Assembly (NCBI RefSeq): GCF_042652345.1
Contig: NZ_JBHSJJ010000003.1
Span: forward strand, 496,001-560,000
Direction of reading: 5' to 3'
Length of the DNA stretch: 64,000 nt
Source of the DNA: Negadavirga shengliensis
GTDB taxonomy: Bacteria > Bacteroidota > Bacteroidia > Cytophagales > Cyclobacteriaceae
The notes under the pieces: model-generated
Seen by the model: the letters and a program-made list of their open reading frames with translations, nothing else
What the model was told of the DNA's origin: nothing
The model's database searches: none
Part shown: piece by piece, positions 8,591 to 17,012 of the stretch
How positions within the stretch are numbered: position 1 is the stretch's first letter
Layout: every line of letters starts with the position of its first letter
Position numbers and translations under genes: made by a program

Positions 8591-9589
8591 ATGATGAAAA
8601 AAAGGAGATTGCCACTTGACCATTACGTGCAGGGTGTTCTCGCTGGGAACAGGGCTGTGTTAAGCCGGGCTATCACGCTGATAGAAAGTTCCCTGGAGGA
8701 GGATGTACTGCTTTCCGAAAAGCTTATCGAGCAGATTTTGCCTTATACCGGCCGCTCGCTCCGGGTGGGGGTTACCGGTGTGCCGGGAGTGGGAAAAAGT
8801 ACTTTTATCGGGAGCATAGGTAATCTGATTTTAGATTCGGGAAGAAGCCTGGCGGTACTGGCGATCGACCCCAGCAGTCAAAAAACCCATGGCAGTATTT
8901 TGGGAGACAAAACCAGAATGGAAAGACTGGCCCGGAATCAACGTGTATATATCCGGCCTTCTCCTACTGGCAAAAGTCTCGGCGGCGTGGCTGCGAAAAC
9001 CAGGGAAACGATGCTTTTATGCGAAGCGGCCGGGTTTGATACGGTCATCATAGAGACAGTGGGGGTGGGGCAATCAGAAACGGCGGTAAAAAATATGGTG
9101 GATTTTTTCTTGCTGTTGTTAATTACCGGAGCAGGTGATGAGCTCCAGGGAATTAAAAAAGGGATCATGGAAATGGCGGACTTGTTGGTTATCAACAAAG
9201 CTGATGGGGACAATCTTGGGAGGGCAGTCAAAACCCAGAAGGAATTGAAGAAGGTGTTGCATTATTTTCCCGAACCCGAAAAGGACTGGTCTCCTTCTGT
9301 GATGATTTGTTCCGCCCATACTTTGGATGGGTTAAATGAAATCTGGTCACTGATTTTGGATTATGAGGAGAAGATGACCTCCAACGGGTTTTTATCAAAC
9401 AACAGGAAGGACCAACAATTGCATTGGATGGAGGAACATATTGAATACCTGCTTCACCAAAGGTTTTATTCCCATTCCGGTATATTATGGGAATTGGGCG
9501 AAGCCCGTTTAAAAGTAAAAGAAGGAGAAGTGGCCGCCACCAGTATGGCAAGGAATTTGGTCAGGCGTTTTTTCAATGAAAAAGAGTGA
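8591..9589 (+). CDS. meaB: MeaB/ArgK-type G3E GTPase, methylmalonyl-CoA mutase chaperone
   Basis: The start is placed at ATG 8591, giving 333 residues. A GTG at 8540 would extend the protein into the upstream gene and adds nothing recognisable. Visible motifs are Walker A GVPGVGKST (63-71), the DPSS switch segment, ETVGVGQSE (Walker B/switch region) and NKAD for guanine recognition. MeaB protects and reactivates adenosylcobalamin-dependent methylmalonyl-CoA mutase, and a fused mutase gene lies 4.1 kb downstream at 13713. The two are separated here by a lipoprotein gene, dnaA and a nucleotidase pair. The stop overlaps the next gene by 14 bp. Confidence 0.9.
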   Translation: MMKKRRLPLDHYVQGVLAGNRAVLSRAITLIESSLEEDVLLSEKLIEQILPYTGRSLRVGVTGVPGVGKSTFIGSIGNLILDSGRSLAVLAIDPSSQKTHGSILGDKTRMERLARNQRVYIRPSPTGKSLGGVAAKTRETMLLCEAAGFDTVIIETVGVGQSETAVKNMVDFFLLLLITGAGDELQGIKKGIMEMADLLVINKADGDNLGRAVKTQKELKKVLHYFPEPEKDWSPSVMICSAHTLDGLNEIWSLILDYEEKMTSNGFLSNNRKDQQLHWMEEHIEYLLHQRFYSHSGILWELGEARLKVKEGEVAATSMARNLVRRFFNEKE

Positions 9590-10355
9590 AATAATGGATG
9601 CTGTTTTACGCGGATTATGTTGGTTATTTTTTATCTGGACAGGTTGTGCAGGTAATGGGCCGCGGCAACAGGTGGCCGAAACCCATATTGATGGCCGCAC
9701 GCATGTCTATCAACGTTGTATTTTAGATAACTGTGCCGAGGTGAAATTGACCTACCCGATTGTTGAACGGGAGCCATCTGACCCCATCGTTAAAGCATTA
9801 GAAGAACAAATGGTCCTGGCGCTGGGGTATGGAGGAGAGAGGAATACGACAGTGGATGAGGCTGTGGAGGATTTTCTGGACAGCTATGAGGACTTCAGAG
9901 ACTCTTTTCCTGCTTCTGCTACAGACTGGGAGATTGAAGTGGTTGCAGAAAAAGTGTTTGAGTCGGATAAGGTCCTTACCGTGAAGCTCAGCAGTTACGC
10001 TTATACGGGAGGCGCCCATCCCAATAGCTTTGTCAACTACTTTAATTTCGATTTGGTAGAGGGCGGTAAATTATTGTCTGCTCCAGAGCTGTTGCTTGAC
10101 AGGGAAAAGATGCTGGCACTGACAGAGCAGAAATTCAGGGAATTTCATGGCATTTCCAAAGACGCCGATTTAAGGGATGATGAGAGATTTTTTATAGAAG
10201 AAGCAGGTTTTTTCCTTCCTCAGGCCATTGGTTATGAGAATGACGAGTGGATGATGGTTTATAATCCCTATGAGATCGGCCCCTATGTTATGGGCTATAC
10301 CGAGTTGAGATTTCCGCTGGATGAAGTGAAAGGCGTAGTGAAGCCTCCTTTTTGA
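9576..10355 (+). CDS. DUF4163/DUF3298 (RsiV-like) lipoprotein
   Basis: This is a 259-residue lipoprotein with lipid Cys C24 (FIWTGC). The mature protein matches the DUF4163 plus DUF3298 arrangement: an N-terminal region with TYPIVE strands, then SSYAYTGGAHPNSF, the core DUF3298 motif, and a C-terminal FPLDEVKGVV strand. RsiV, a lysozyme-binding anti-sigma factor, shares this outer domain, but there is no anti-sigma segment here, so only the fold is claimed. The start overlaps meaB by 14 bp. The 3' end converges with dnaA. Confidence 0.75.
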   Translation: MKKSEIMDAVLRGLCWLFFIWTGCAGNGPRQQVAETHIDGRTHVYQRCILDNCAEVKLTYPIVEREPSDPIVKALEEQMVLALGYGGERNTTVDEAVEDFLDSYEDFRDSFPASATDWEIEVVAEKVFESDKVLTVKLSSYAYTGGAHPNSFVNYFNFDLVEGGKLLSAPELLLDREKMLALTEQKFREFHGISKDADLRDDERFFIEEAGFFLPQAIGYENDEWMMVYNPYEIGPYVMGYTELRFPLDEVKGVVKPPF

Positions 10356-10364
10356 TTTCCTTTT

Positions 10365-10380
10365 ATGGGCTTGTTCCCAT
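10365..10380. terminator. Weak hairpin between convergent genes
   Basis: ATGGG (10365-10369) and CCCAT (10376-10380) can pair around a 6-nt loop, and a T-run occurs about 12 nt further on (10391-10397). The position between the lipoprotein gene and dnaA suits a terminator, but the stem is short. Confidence 0.25.
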
Positions 10381-10405
10381 GGATCAAGCGGTTTTTTTAA
10401 GTTTC

Positions 10406-11821
10406 TTAATAAGAGCGGATTTTGAATTGTTTTTTCTGCTCGTTGACCGCATTGCGGAAAGAATTGTCCGTTTCCATCAGGTCATTGACGGCCTGTACAG
10501 CGTGGATTACCGTGCTATGATCACGTCCTCCAAAATGATATCCAATGGATTTTAAAGAATGGTTGGTAAATTCCTTACTAAAATACATGGCCACTTGTCT
10601 GGCCAGTACGATTTCCTTTTTCCTGGTTTTGGCTTTTAAGTCCTCCAGCTTGATGCCGTAATATTCCGAACAGGTTTTTTGGATAAAATCGATGCTCACC
10701 TCTGTTTCAATATCTTTGACGATATTTTTCATGATGGTTTTGGCAAGACTAAGATTGATTTCTACCCGGTTCAGGGAAGCATGCGCAATAAGGGAAATGA
10801 GTACCCCCTCAAGCTCGCGGACGTTGGTGTCTACCGTATAAGCGAGGTATTCAACCACGTTATTGGGTATCATAATCCCTTCTGACTGCATTTTCTTTTT
10901 GATGATGGCGATCCGGGTTTCAAAATCCGGCATCTGCAGGTCAGCGGTAAGTCCCCATTTGAACCTTGATATCAGCCGCTCTTCCAATCCCATCAGGTCT
11001 TTGGGAGCACAGTCGGACGTCATGATGATCTGCCGTTTGTTCTGATGCAAGTGGTTGAAGATGTGAAAAAACATCTCCTGGGTCCTGCCTTTTCCCGCAA
11101 AAAACTGGATGTCATCAATGATCAATACGTCCACCTGCATATAGAAATTGGTGAATGATTTCACGCTGCCTTCCTTAATGGCATCCATGAACTGGTTTAC
11201 AAATTTTTCCGAGGAAACGTAGAGGACGAACTTATCTTCAAGGCTGTTTTTGATTTCATTACCGATGGCCTGAACCAGATGGGTTTTACCCAAGCCTACG
11301 CCGCCATATACCATCAATGGATTGAAGGAAGTGATGCCCGGTTTGTTGGCGACGGCAAAACCTGCGGATCGGGCAAGGCGGTTACAATCCCCTTCTATAA
11401 AAGAACCGAAAGTGTAATTGGGACTAAGGTTGGACTGCAGCATGGTTTCGAAATCCAACGTGGGCAAGTCAAAGGGACTGTGGTGCGTAGGGACCACTTC
11501 CTTCTTTTTGGACTGCACGTTTCCCTGCGGATAACTTACCATGTAAGGCTGGTTATGGGAATTTCCCTTGTCCACGATCACCGCGTATTCAAGTCTGCCA
11601 CTGGCTCCCAAAACTGTTTTGATGGCCAGTTTCAGTACTTCCACATAGTTATCTTCCAGCCACTCATAAAAGAATTGACTGGGTACCTGGATGGTGAGCA
11701 CGGACCCATCTATTCTGGCTGGGTTTATTGGCTTAAACCAAGTAGAAAAACTCTGCTCGTTAACGTGTTGCTCAATGACACGTAAGCATTCTTTCCATAT
11801 AGCATTCGCCTCTGAATTCAT
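10406..11821 (-). CDS. dnaA: Chromosomal replication initiator DnaA
   Basis: This is a 471-residue DnaA of normal length with all four domains. Domain I is at about 1-80, followed by a linker at about 85-130. The AAA+ domain has Walker A GGVGLGKT (173-180) and Walker B LIIDDIQF (233-240). The DNA-binding domain carries the signature GGRDHSTVIHA from residue 431. It binds DnaA boxes to open oriC and also controls its own gene. No dnaN, recF or gyrB neighbour is present; the flanks are a lipoprotein and a nucleotidase gene. A near-consensus DnaA box lies 65 bp upstream of the start. Confidence 0.97.
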   Translation of the reverse strand: MNSEANAIWKECLRVIEQHVNEQSFSTWFKPINPARIDGSVLTIQVPSQFFYEWLEDNYVEVLKLAIKTVLGASGRLEYAVIVDKGNSHNQPYMVSYPQGNVQSKKKEVVPTHHSPFDLPTLDFETMLQSNLSPNYTFGSFIEGDCNRLARSAGFAVANKPGITSFNPLMVYGGVGLGKTHLVQAIGNEIKNSLEDKFVLYVSSEKFVNQFMDAIKEGSVKSFTNFYMQVDVLIIDDIQFFAGKGRTQEMFFHIFNHLHQNKRQIIMTSDCAPKDLMGLEERLISRFKWGLTADLQMPDFETRIAIIKKKMQSEGIMIPNNVVEYLAYTVDTNVRELEGVLISLIAHASLNRVEINLSLAKTIMKNIVKDIETEVSIDFIQKTCSEYYGIKLEDLKAKTRKKEIVLARQVAMYFSKEFTNHSLKSIGYHFGGRDHSTVIHAVQAVNDLMETDNSFRNAVNEQKKQFKIRSY

Positions 11822-11885
11822 TAAAGTACTTTTAACCGAAAATGGTAAAAAACAGTGCTGACTCCTTGATAGGGGGAAACAAATT

Positions 11886-11894
11886 TGTGGAAAA
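11886..11894. promoter_or_regulatory. Near-consensus DnaA box upstream of dnaA
   Basis: TGTGGAAAA differs from TGTGGATAA by one base and sits in the AT-rich 110-bp gap upstream of dnaA. It could serve autoregulation. It is a single site, with no cluster. Confidence 0.35.
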
Positions 11895-11931
11895 TTATTC
11901 TAAATAAAAAATCAAATTTCCCTTGACTTTT

Positions 11932-12843
11932 TTACTTTATAGCGAGGTTGTTTGTAATGGCCTTTTTTAAATTTTTTTTTCTTGAAAATTCGTATTTTAT
12001 CATACCGAGGCGCAATCCTGACCATCCTGCCTGATTGACCAAAGTAGGGTATCCATGTGGCCCTTCTACAGTGACAGGTTCATCAAGAAAAGTGTGTGTA
12101 TGGCCTCCTATCACCAAATCGATGCCTTCAACCTGGGCCGCAAGTTTTTGATCATCGATTTTTTGGGATTTATAGCTGAAGCCCAGATGAGACAGGCAAA
12201 CGACCAGGTCACATTTTTTACTTTTTAACTCTTGGACCATTTCCCTGGCCACCGCCACCGGGTCAAGGTAGGCTGTTTCACCATAGCTTTGGGCCGGAAC
12301 AAGCCCATCCAGGGCTATTCCAAGGCCAAAAACGCCTACAGCAAGCCCTCCTTTGTGAAAGACCTGATAAGGTCGAAATTCATCTTTCAGGACGGTTTTC
12401 TTAAAGTCATAATTGGAACAGAGAAAAGAAAAACCTGCATGGGGTAATTGCTCTTTCAGTCCTTCCAGGCCGTTATCAAAATCATGGTTACCCAAGGTGG
12501 CCGCATCATAGCCCAGTTCACTCATAAGTTTGAATTCCAGTTCGCCTCCATATAAGTTAAAGTAGGGTGTGCCTTGAAAGATGTCCCCCGCATCCAGCAG
12601 CAGGACGTTTTTCTCCTCTGATCGGATTTTACGGATCACACTTGCCCTTTTAGCCATCCCGCCCTGGTTTGCAAAACTGCTGCCATCATCCGGAAAAGGC
12701 TCGATCCTGGAATGCATATCATTGGTATGCAGGATACAGATGTGCCTGCTTTTAGGTGGAGACATGGCTTGTGTCAATGGCCCCGCTGCGGCAATTGTCG
12801 CCGAAGTAATCAGGCTCTTTTTTATAAAAACTCTCCTGTTCAT
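11932..12843 (-). CDS. 5'-nucleotidase/UshA-type metallophosphatase domain protein
   Basis: This 303-residue protein starts with a Tat-like signal (NRRVFIKKS followed by a hydrophobic stretch) and holds the complete calcineurin-like metal site: HTNDMHS (D42, H44), LLDAGDIFQGT, GNHDFD and GGHTHTF. It corresponds to the N-terminal catalytic half of UshA-like nucleotidases. The C-terminal substrate domain is missing from this protein and is encoded by the gene immediately upstream, which ends 2 bp before this start. The pair probably forms one periplasmic enzyme acting on nucleotides or UDP-sugars. Confidence 0.85.
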   Translation of the reverse strand: MNRRVFIKKSLITSATIAAAGPLTQAMSPPKSRHICILHTNDMHSRIEPFPDDGSSFANQGGMAKRASVIRKIRSEEKNVLLLDAGDIFQGTPYFNLYGGELEFKLMSELGYDAATLGNHDFDNGLEGLKEQLPHAGFSFLCSNYDFKKTVLKDEFRPYQVFHKGGLAVGVFGLGIALDGLVPAQSYGETAYLDPVAVAREMVQELKSKKCDLVVCLSHLGFSYKSQKIDDQKLAAQVEGIDLVIGGHTHTFLDEPVTVEGPHGYPTLVNQAGWSGLRLGMIKYEFSRKKNLKKAITNNLAIK

Positions 12844-12845
12844 GG

Positions 12846-13619
12846 TCAGTTCAGCAGTTGTCTTCCCTCTAACCGGGCGTCTATCATTTTTCCGGCGGCT
12901 TCCAACTCCTTTATTTTGGTGATGATGACGTCTCTTATCAACGTGGTGGAGGTCCTGTACCTCCTTACAGGAATGAGAAAAGGCATATCATCCCCTCCAT
13001 TGGCCAGGTAATCATTGATGGCCAAAAGATATGTTTTGTTTGTGTCCAACGGCTTTCCATTGATCAATAATTCTTCCAGTTGGTTGTCGCTGCTTTTCAG
13101 GTGCATTCCGGAAATACTGAGGTTCTGTCTATGCACGGTGTAATGGGCAAGGGTTTTGACATCTTCCGGACTTAATTCGAGGATATACAGGTAATTCTCA
13201 AAGGGGGAGATCTCATAAACCTTGCCGAGGGTTATTGCTCCTTTTGGCAAGAGGGTTCTCAAACCGCCGTTGTTGATCACGGAAATATCGGCTTCAATAC
13301 CCCAGACTTCTGCCACAAATTCTTTTTGAAAATCCGCCACCAGGTTTCCCAACGGGTTTTCCCCTCTGCCGGGTTTTCCTAACTCCCTCGCGCTCATGCC
13401 GATAACCTGGCCCATCTCTTCTTCCAGCCGGGCTTTGTAAGGATTTATGAATTGCTGAATGGTGGTGTCCGGCAGCACTTCCCCATCTATACTGACCGAG
13501 CTCCCTGATGAACCGCTCATCTGGTAACCCGCACATCCGGAAAGGATCAATCCTGCTGCGAAAATGCATACAAGGGAAAATTTTATGGATGGAGTGGAAA
13601 AAGAATGGATAAATTGCAT
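12846..13619 (-). CDS. 5'-nucleotidase C-terminal domain lipoprotein
   Basis: This 257-residue protein has a lipobox cysteine near position 29 (LILSGCAG). The mature part is the 5_nucleotid_C domain, with the NNGGLRT motif, YEISPFENYLYILELS, and INDYLANGGDDM, which form the nucleoside-binding half of UshA-like enzymes. It precedes the metallophosphatase gene by 2 bp in the same operon, so order is reversed relative to the domains of a fused enzyme. Alone it should not be catalytic. Confidence 0.85.
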   Translation of the reverse strand: MQFIHSFSTPSIKFSLVCIFAAGLILSGCAGYQMSGSSGSSVSIDGEVLPDTTIQQFINPYKARLEEEMGQVIGMSARELGKPGRGENPLGNLVADFQKEFVAEVWGIEADISVINNGGLRTLLPKGAITLGKVYEISPFENYLYILELSPEDVKTLAHYTVHRQNLSISGMHLKSSDNQLEELLINGKPLDTNKTYLLAINDYLANGGDDMPFLIPVRRYRTSTTLIRDVIITKIKELEAAGKMIDARLEGRQLLN

Positions 13620-13681
13620 GCCCTAATAATCGGTTTTGGAAAGTTAAAACCTTATTTTTGGTATGAATGACGCTGCAAATA

Positions 13682-13690
13682 TGTGGATAA
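13682..13690. promoter_or_regulatory. Perfect DnaA box (TGTGGATAA)
   Basis: The nonamer matches the TTATCCACA consensus exactly (reverse orientation). It lies in the 93-bp gap between the divergent nucleotidase and mutase genes, 22 bp before the mutase ATG and about 1.9 kb from dnaA. A TATTTTTG -7-like box at 13653-13660 is nearby. A lone box is also expected by chance at some frequency. Confidence 0.35.
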
Positions 13691-13712
13691 TTCTTTTTTT
13701 GCGATTAATTAT

Positions 13713-16700
13713 ATGAAAAAAAATACGGTTTATAATTTCCCCAGAACGAATAAAAAGAAGTGGTTGGAACTGGTAAAACAAGAAGGCCTTACCGAGGAAA
13801 TGCTGGACTTTGTTGCCGGAAAAGACTTAAAAATCGATCCCTATTATACCGAAGATGAGGCTGTTTCCTGGCTAAAGGCATTTGACCACAACCTTAATGG
13901 GGAACCAATAGCCGGTTCACCTGCCCCCAGACATTGGGATAACCTGGCATATGTGGACCAGCAGGATGACCGGCTGGCCAATAAGGAAATTCTGGAAAGC
14001 CTGCAAGGCGGGGCGGAGGGCCTTGTTCTTTTTCTCAATGGTGAAGAAGACCTTCATGAGCGGTTGAAAGGGGTAATGCCCCAATATGTGAGTTTTTGGA
14101 TAGTCGCTGAAGGGGATGTTGTTCTCCTTCTCCAGCGGTTTCTTGCATGGGTAAATTCCACCGGACTGGCACCCTCTGAATTGAGAGGGGGGCTGCAGAT
14201 AAAGGGTGACATCCGGGATGAGAGCTATTCAAAAGGGTACGGAGAGACCTTGCAAAGCCTCATCAGGCTATCCGCCTCTCATCCACAGTTCAAGGTTTTG
14301 GGAGTGAACATGACAGGCGGTGGGGACAGGATAAGTGAGGGAGAAGCGTTGTTGGAAAAAGTTGCCTTGATGCTGATCCGGGGAAAGCAGGAGGGGCTAG
14401 TAAATGGAATATGGGACAATTTGTTTGTTTTAGCAGAAGCCGGTAAGAAGTACTTTCTGGATATTGCTTTCTGGAAGGCTTTGAAAATTATCTTTGCCCG
14501 GTTGCATCTTCATGTGGCGACATCCGGTACTGCGGGGCCCCTGAAGCTGTGGGTAAAAGTGCCTGTACTTAAAGAGGGGGATTACAACACCGTGATCCAC
14601 CAAACAACGGCCAGCATGGCCGCGGTATTGGGAGGAGCGGATGCCGTATGGGTGGAGCCAATAGATTTTGGCGATAAGAAACCTGCTGCTTTTTCATCCA
14701 GGATCGGCCGTCATATCGGGACCATCCTAAAGGAAGAGGCCCACTTCAACAAAACCCTGGATCCTGTAGCAGGCGCCTGGTTTTTCGAAAATCTTATCGC
14801 AGCCATTCTGGAGCGATGGGAAGAAAAACTTAAATCCTATTTTCCGGACTTTAATCTGACAAAAAGCGCTGAGCAAAGACCACATCGATCAGGGTCAAAA
14901 TCTTCGTGGGAAAGTCCCGAAAAAATCATCGTACCGGAATTTTTTACAGGGGATGCCATCGGCAAACTCCCACATATGGGTTTTGGGGCAGGCAGCCCGC
15001 CGTTTTTGCGGGGACCTTATGCCAGTATGTACTTAAAAAGGCCCTGGACCATCAGGCAATATGCGGGTTTTTCCACCGCCGCGGAATCCAATGCATTTTA
15101 TCGTAAAAACCTAAAAGCAGGACAAAAAGGGCTTTCTGTTGCCTTTGACCTGCCCACTCACAGGGGTTATGACTCTGATCATCCGCGGGTTTATGGGGAT
15201 GTGGGAAAGGCAGGTGTGGCCATCGATACGGTGGAGGACATGAAAACACTGTTTGAAGGAATTCCATTAGATAAAGTATCGGTATCCATGACCATGAACG
15301 GCGCAGTAATCCCTATAATGGCATTTTTTGTGGTGAGTGCCGAGGAACAGGGTGTGGCTCCTGAAAAACTGAGCGGTACCATACAAAATGACATTCTGAA
15401 GGAATTTATGGTCCGCAACACCTATATATACCCACCCGAGGCTTCCATGCAGATCGTCGGCGATATATTTGCGTATACTTCCAGGCACATGCCTAAATTC
15501 AATTCCATATCCATATCAGGATATCACATGCATGAAGCCGGTGCGACGGCGGATCTGGAGCTGGCCTATACCTTGGCGGATGGGCTGGAATACGTGAGGA
15601 AGGGCTTGGAGGCCGGGCTTCATATTGATGATTTTGCACCCCGGCTTTCTTTTTTCTGGGCACTGGGGATGAACCATTTCATGGAAATCGCCAAACTGAG
15701 AGCTGGGAGGCTACTTTGGGCTCATCTGATTCAACCGTTTGGTCCTAAAAACCCCAAATCATCGGCACTACGGACACATTGCCAGACCTCCGGTTGGTCA
15801 CTGACCTTACAGGACCCGTTTAACAACATCTGCCGCACGACCATCGAAGCGGTGGCCGGGATATTGGGGCATACCCAGTCCCTGCATACCAATTCGTTCG
15901 ATGAGGCTATAGCCTTGCCTACGGATTTTTCGGCCGGAATTGCCAGGGAGACCCAACTTTATCTCCAGCATGAATCAGGGATTACCGGAGCAGTGGATCC
16001 CTTTGGAGGTTCCTATTATGTCGAATACCTTACAGACCAGCTGGTACAAAAAGCCAGGGCGCATATAAATGAAGTCGAGGAAATGGGCGGGATGACCAAG
16101 GCAATGGAAAAAGGCTTGCCTAAGATGAAAATTGAAGAAGCGGCTGCCCGAAAACAGGCCAGAATAGATAAAGGAGAGGAGCTGATTGTCGGCGTAAACA
16201 GTTATTTAGTGGAGGATGAATATGATTTTGATATCTTAGAAGTAGACAGTGGCCGGGTGAGGGAGAGCCAGGTGGAGAAATTAAAGGATATCAAGGGAAA
16301 AAGGAATACGGAAAAAGTCAGGGAGAGCCTGGACCGGCTTCGACAAATGGCAAAGGAAGGGAAGGGGAATCTTATGGCAGCGGCGGTGGAAGCTGCCCGG
16401 CACAGGGCGACCCTCGGTGAAATATCCTATGCCATGGAAGAGGCGTTTGGAAGATACACTGCCCAGGTTACATCCGTTACAGGTACATACATAAAAGAAA
16501 TGAAAAATAACGAATGGGTGCTTAAAGTCAGGGAAAAAGCCGATCAGTTTGCATCGCTGGAAGGCAGAAGGCCTAGAATCATGGTAGCCAAAATCGGACA
16601 GGATGGCCATGACAGGGGGGCCAAAGTCATTGCCACGGGGTTTGCGGATTTGGGGTTTGACGTTGATATAGGCCCCTTGTTTCAAACACCTGAAGAAGTG

Positions 16701-16973
16701 GCCAGACAGGCGATGGAAAATGATGTTCATATCATCGGCGTGTCCTCCTTGGCAGGAGGGCACAAAAGCCTGCTGCCAAAATTGCTGGCGTCTTTGAGGG
16801 GCATTGGCCGGGAGGATATCATGGTGGTGGCTGGAGGTGTAATTCCCAGCCAGGATCATGGGTTTCTGAAAGAAAGCGGTGTGGCGGCTATTTTCGGTCC
16901 CGGAACCAACCTTTCCAGAGCGGCGCTGGAAATATTGGACAAACTGATGCAGGGAGAGCAAAGAGGGTCTTAA
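13713..16973 (+). CDS. Fused MutA-MutB methylmalonyl-CoA mutase
   Basis: The start is placed at ATG 13713 (1086 residues) rather than 13683, because the earlier ATG overlaps the DnaA box/promoter gap and adds only ten residues. The N-terminal part (about 1-400) resembles the non-catalytic small subunit MutA, including QTTASMAAVLGGADAVWVEP and DPVAGAWFFE. A short linker leads to a complete large subunit: TIM barrel beginning near 440 (YAGFSTAAESNAFY, FDLPTHRGYDSD) and a C-terminal B12-binding domain with DGHDRG (His at 966) that ligates cobalamin. It interconverts methylmalonyl-CoA and succinyl-CoA. Subunits are usually two genes (mutA, mutB); here one polypeptide holds both. MeaB is encoded at 8591. 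Confidence 0.9.
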   Translation: MKKNTVYNFPRTNKKKWLELVKQEGLTEEMLDFVAGKDLKIDPYYTEDEAVSWLKAFDHNLNGEPIAGSPAPRHWDNLAYVDQQDDRLANKEILESLQGGAEGLVLFLNGEEDLHERLKGVMPQYVSFWIVAEGDVVLLLQRFLAWVNSTGLAPSELRGGLQIKGDIRDESYSKGYGETLQSLIRLSASHPQFKVLGVNMTGGGDRISEGEALLEKVALMLIRGKQEGLVNGIWDNLFVLAEAGKKYFLDIAFWKALKIIFARLHLHVATSGTAGPLKLWVKVPVLKEGDYNTVIHQTTASMAAVLGGADAVWVEPIDFGDKKPAAFSSRIGRHIGTILKEEAHFNKTLDPVAGAWFFENLIAAILERWEEKLKSYFPDFNLTKSAEQRPHRSGSKSSWESPEKIIVPEFFTGDAIGKLPHMGFGAGSPPFLRGPYASMYLKRPWTIRQYAGFSTAAESNAFYRKNLKAGQKGLSVAFDLPTHRGYDSDHPRVYGDVGKAGVAIDTVEDMKTLFEGIPLDKVSVSMTMNGAVIPIMAFFVVSAEEQGVAPEKLSGTIQNDILKEFMVRNTYIYPPEASMQIVGDIFAYTSRHMPKFNSISISGYHMHEAGATADLELAYTLADGLEYVRKGLEAGLHIDDFAPRLSFFWALGMNHFMEIAKLRAGRLLWAHLIQPFGPKNPKSSALRTHCQTSGWSLTLQDPFNNICRTTIEAVAGILGHTQSLHTNSFDEAIALPTDFSAGIARETQLYLQHESGITGAVDPFGGSYYVEYLTDQLVQKARAHINEVEEMGGMTKAMEKGLPKMKIEEAAARKQARIDKGEELIVGVNSYLVEDEYDFDILEVDSGRVRESQVEKLKDIKGKRNTEKVRESLDRLRQMAKEGKGNLMAAAVEAARHRATLGEISYAMEEAFGRYTAQVTSVTGTYIKEMKNNEWVLKVREKADQFASLEGRRPRIMVAKIGQDGHDRGAKVIATGFADLGFDVDIGPLFQTPEEVARQAMENDVHIIGVSSLAGGHKSLLPKLLASLRGIGREDIMVVAGGVIPSQDHGFLKESGVAAIFGPGTNLSRAALEILDKLMQGEQRGS

Positions 16974-17012
16974 AAAAAAGAATTTAGTATTGATGGTAAC
17001 GAAAGCATCAAA

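Noticed and set aside
11822..13712. Chromosome origin at dnaA
   Set aside because: Only one perfect and one near-perfect DnaA box were seen and no AT-rich unwinding region with a box cluster.
16281..16961. 226-codon minus-strand frame within the mutase gene
   Set aside because: It lies opposite the conserved B12-binding domain and shows no recognisable features.
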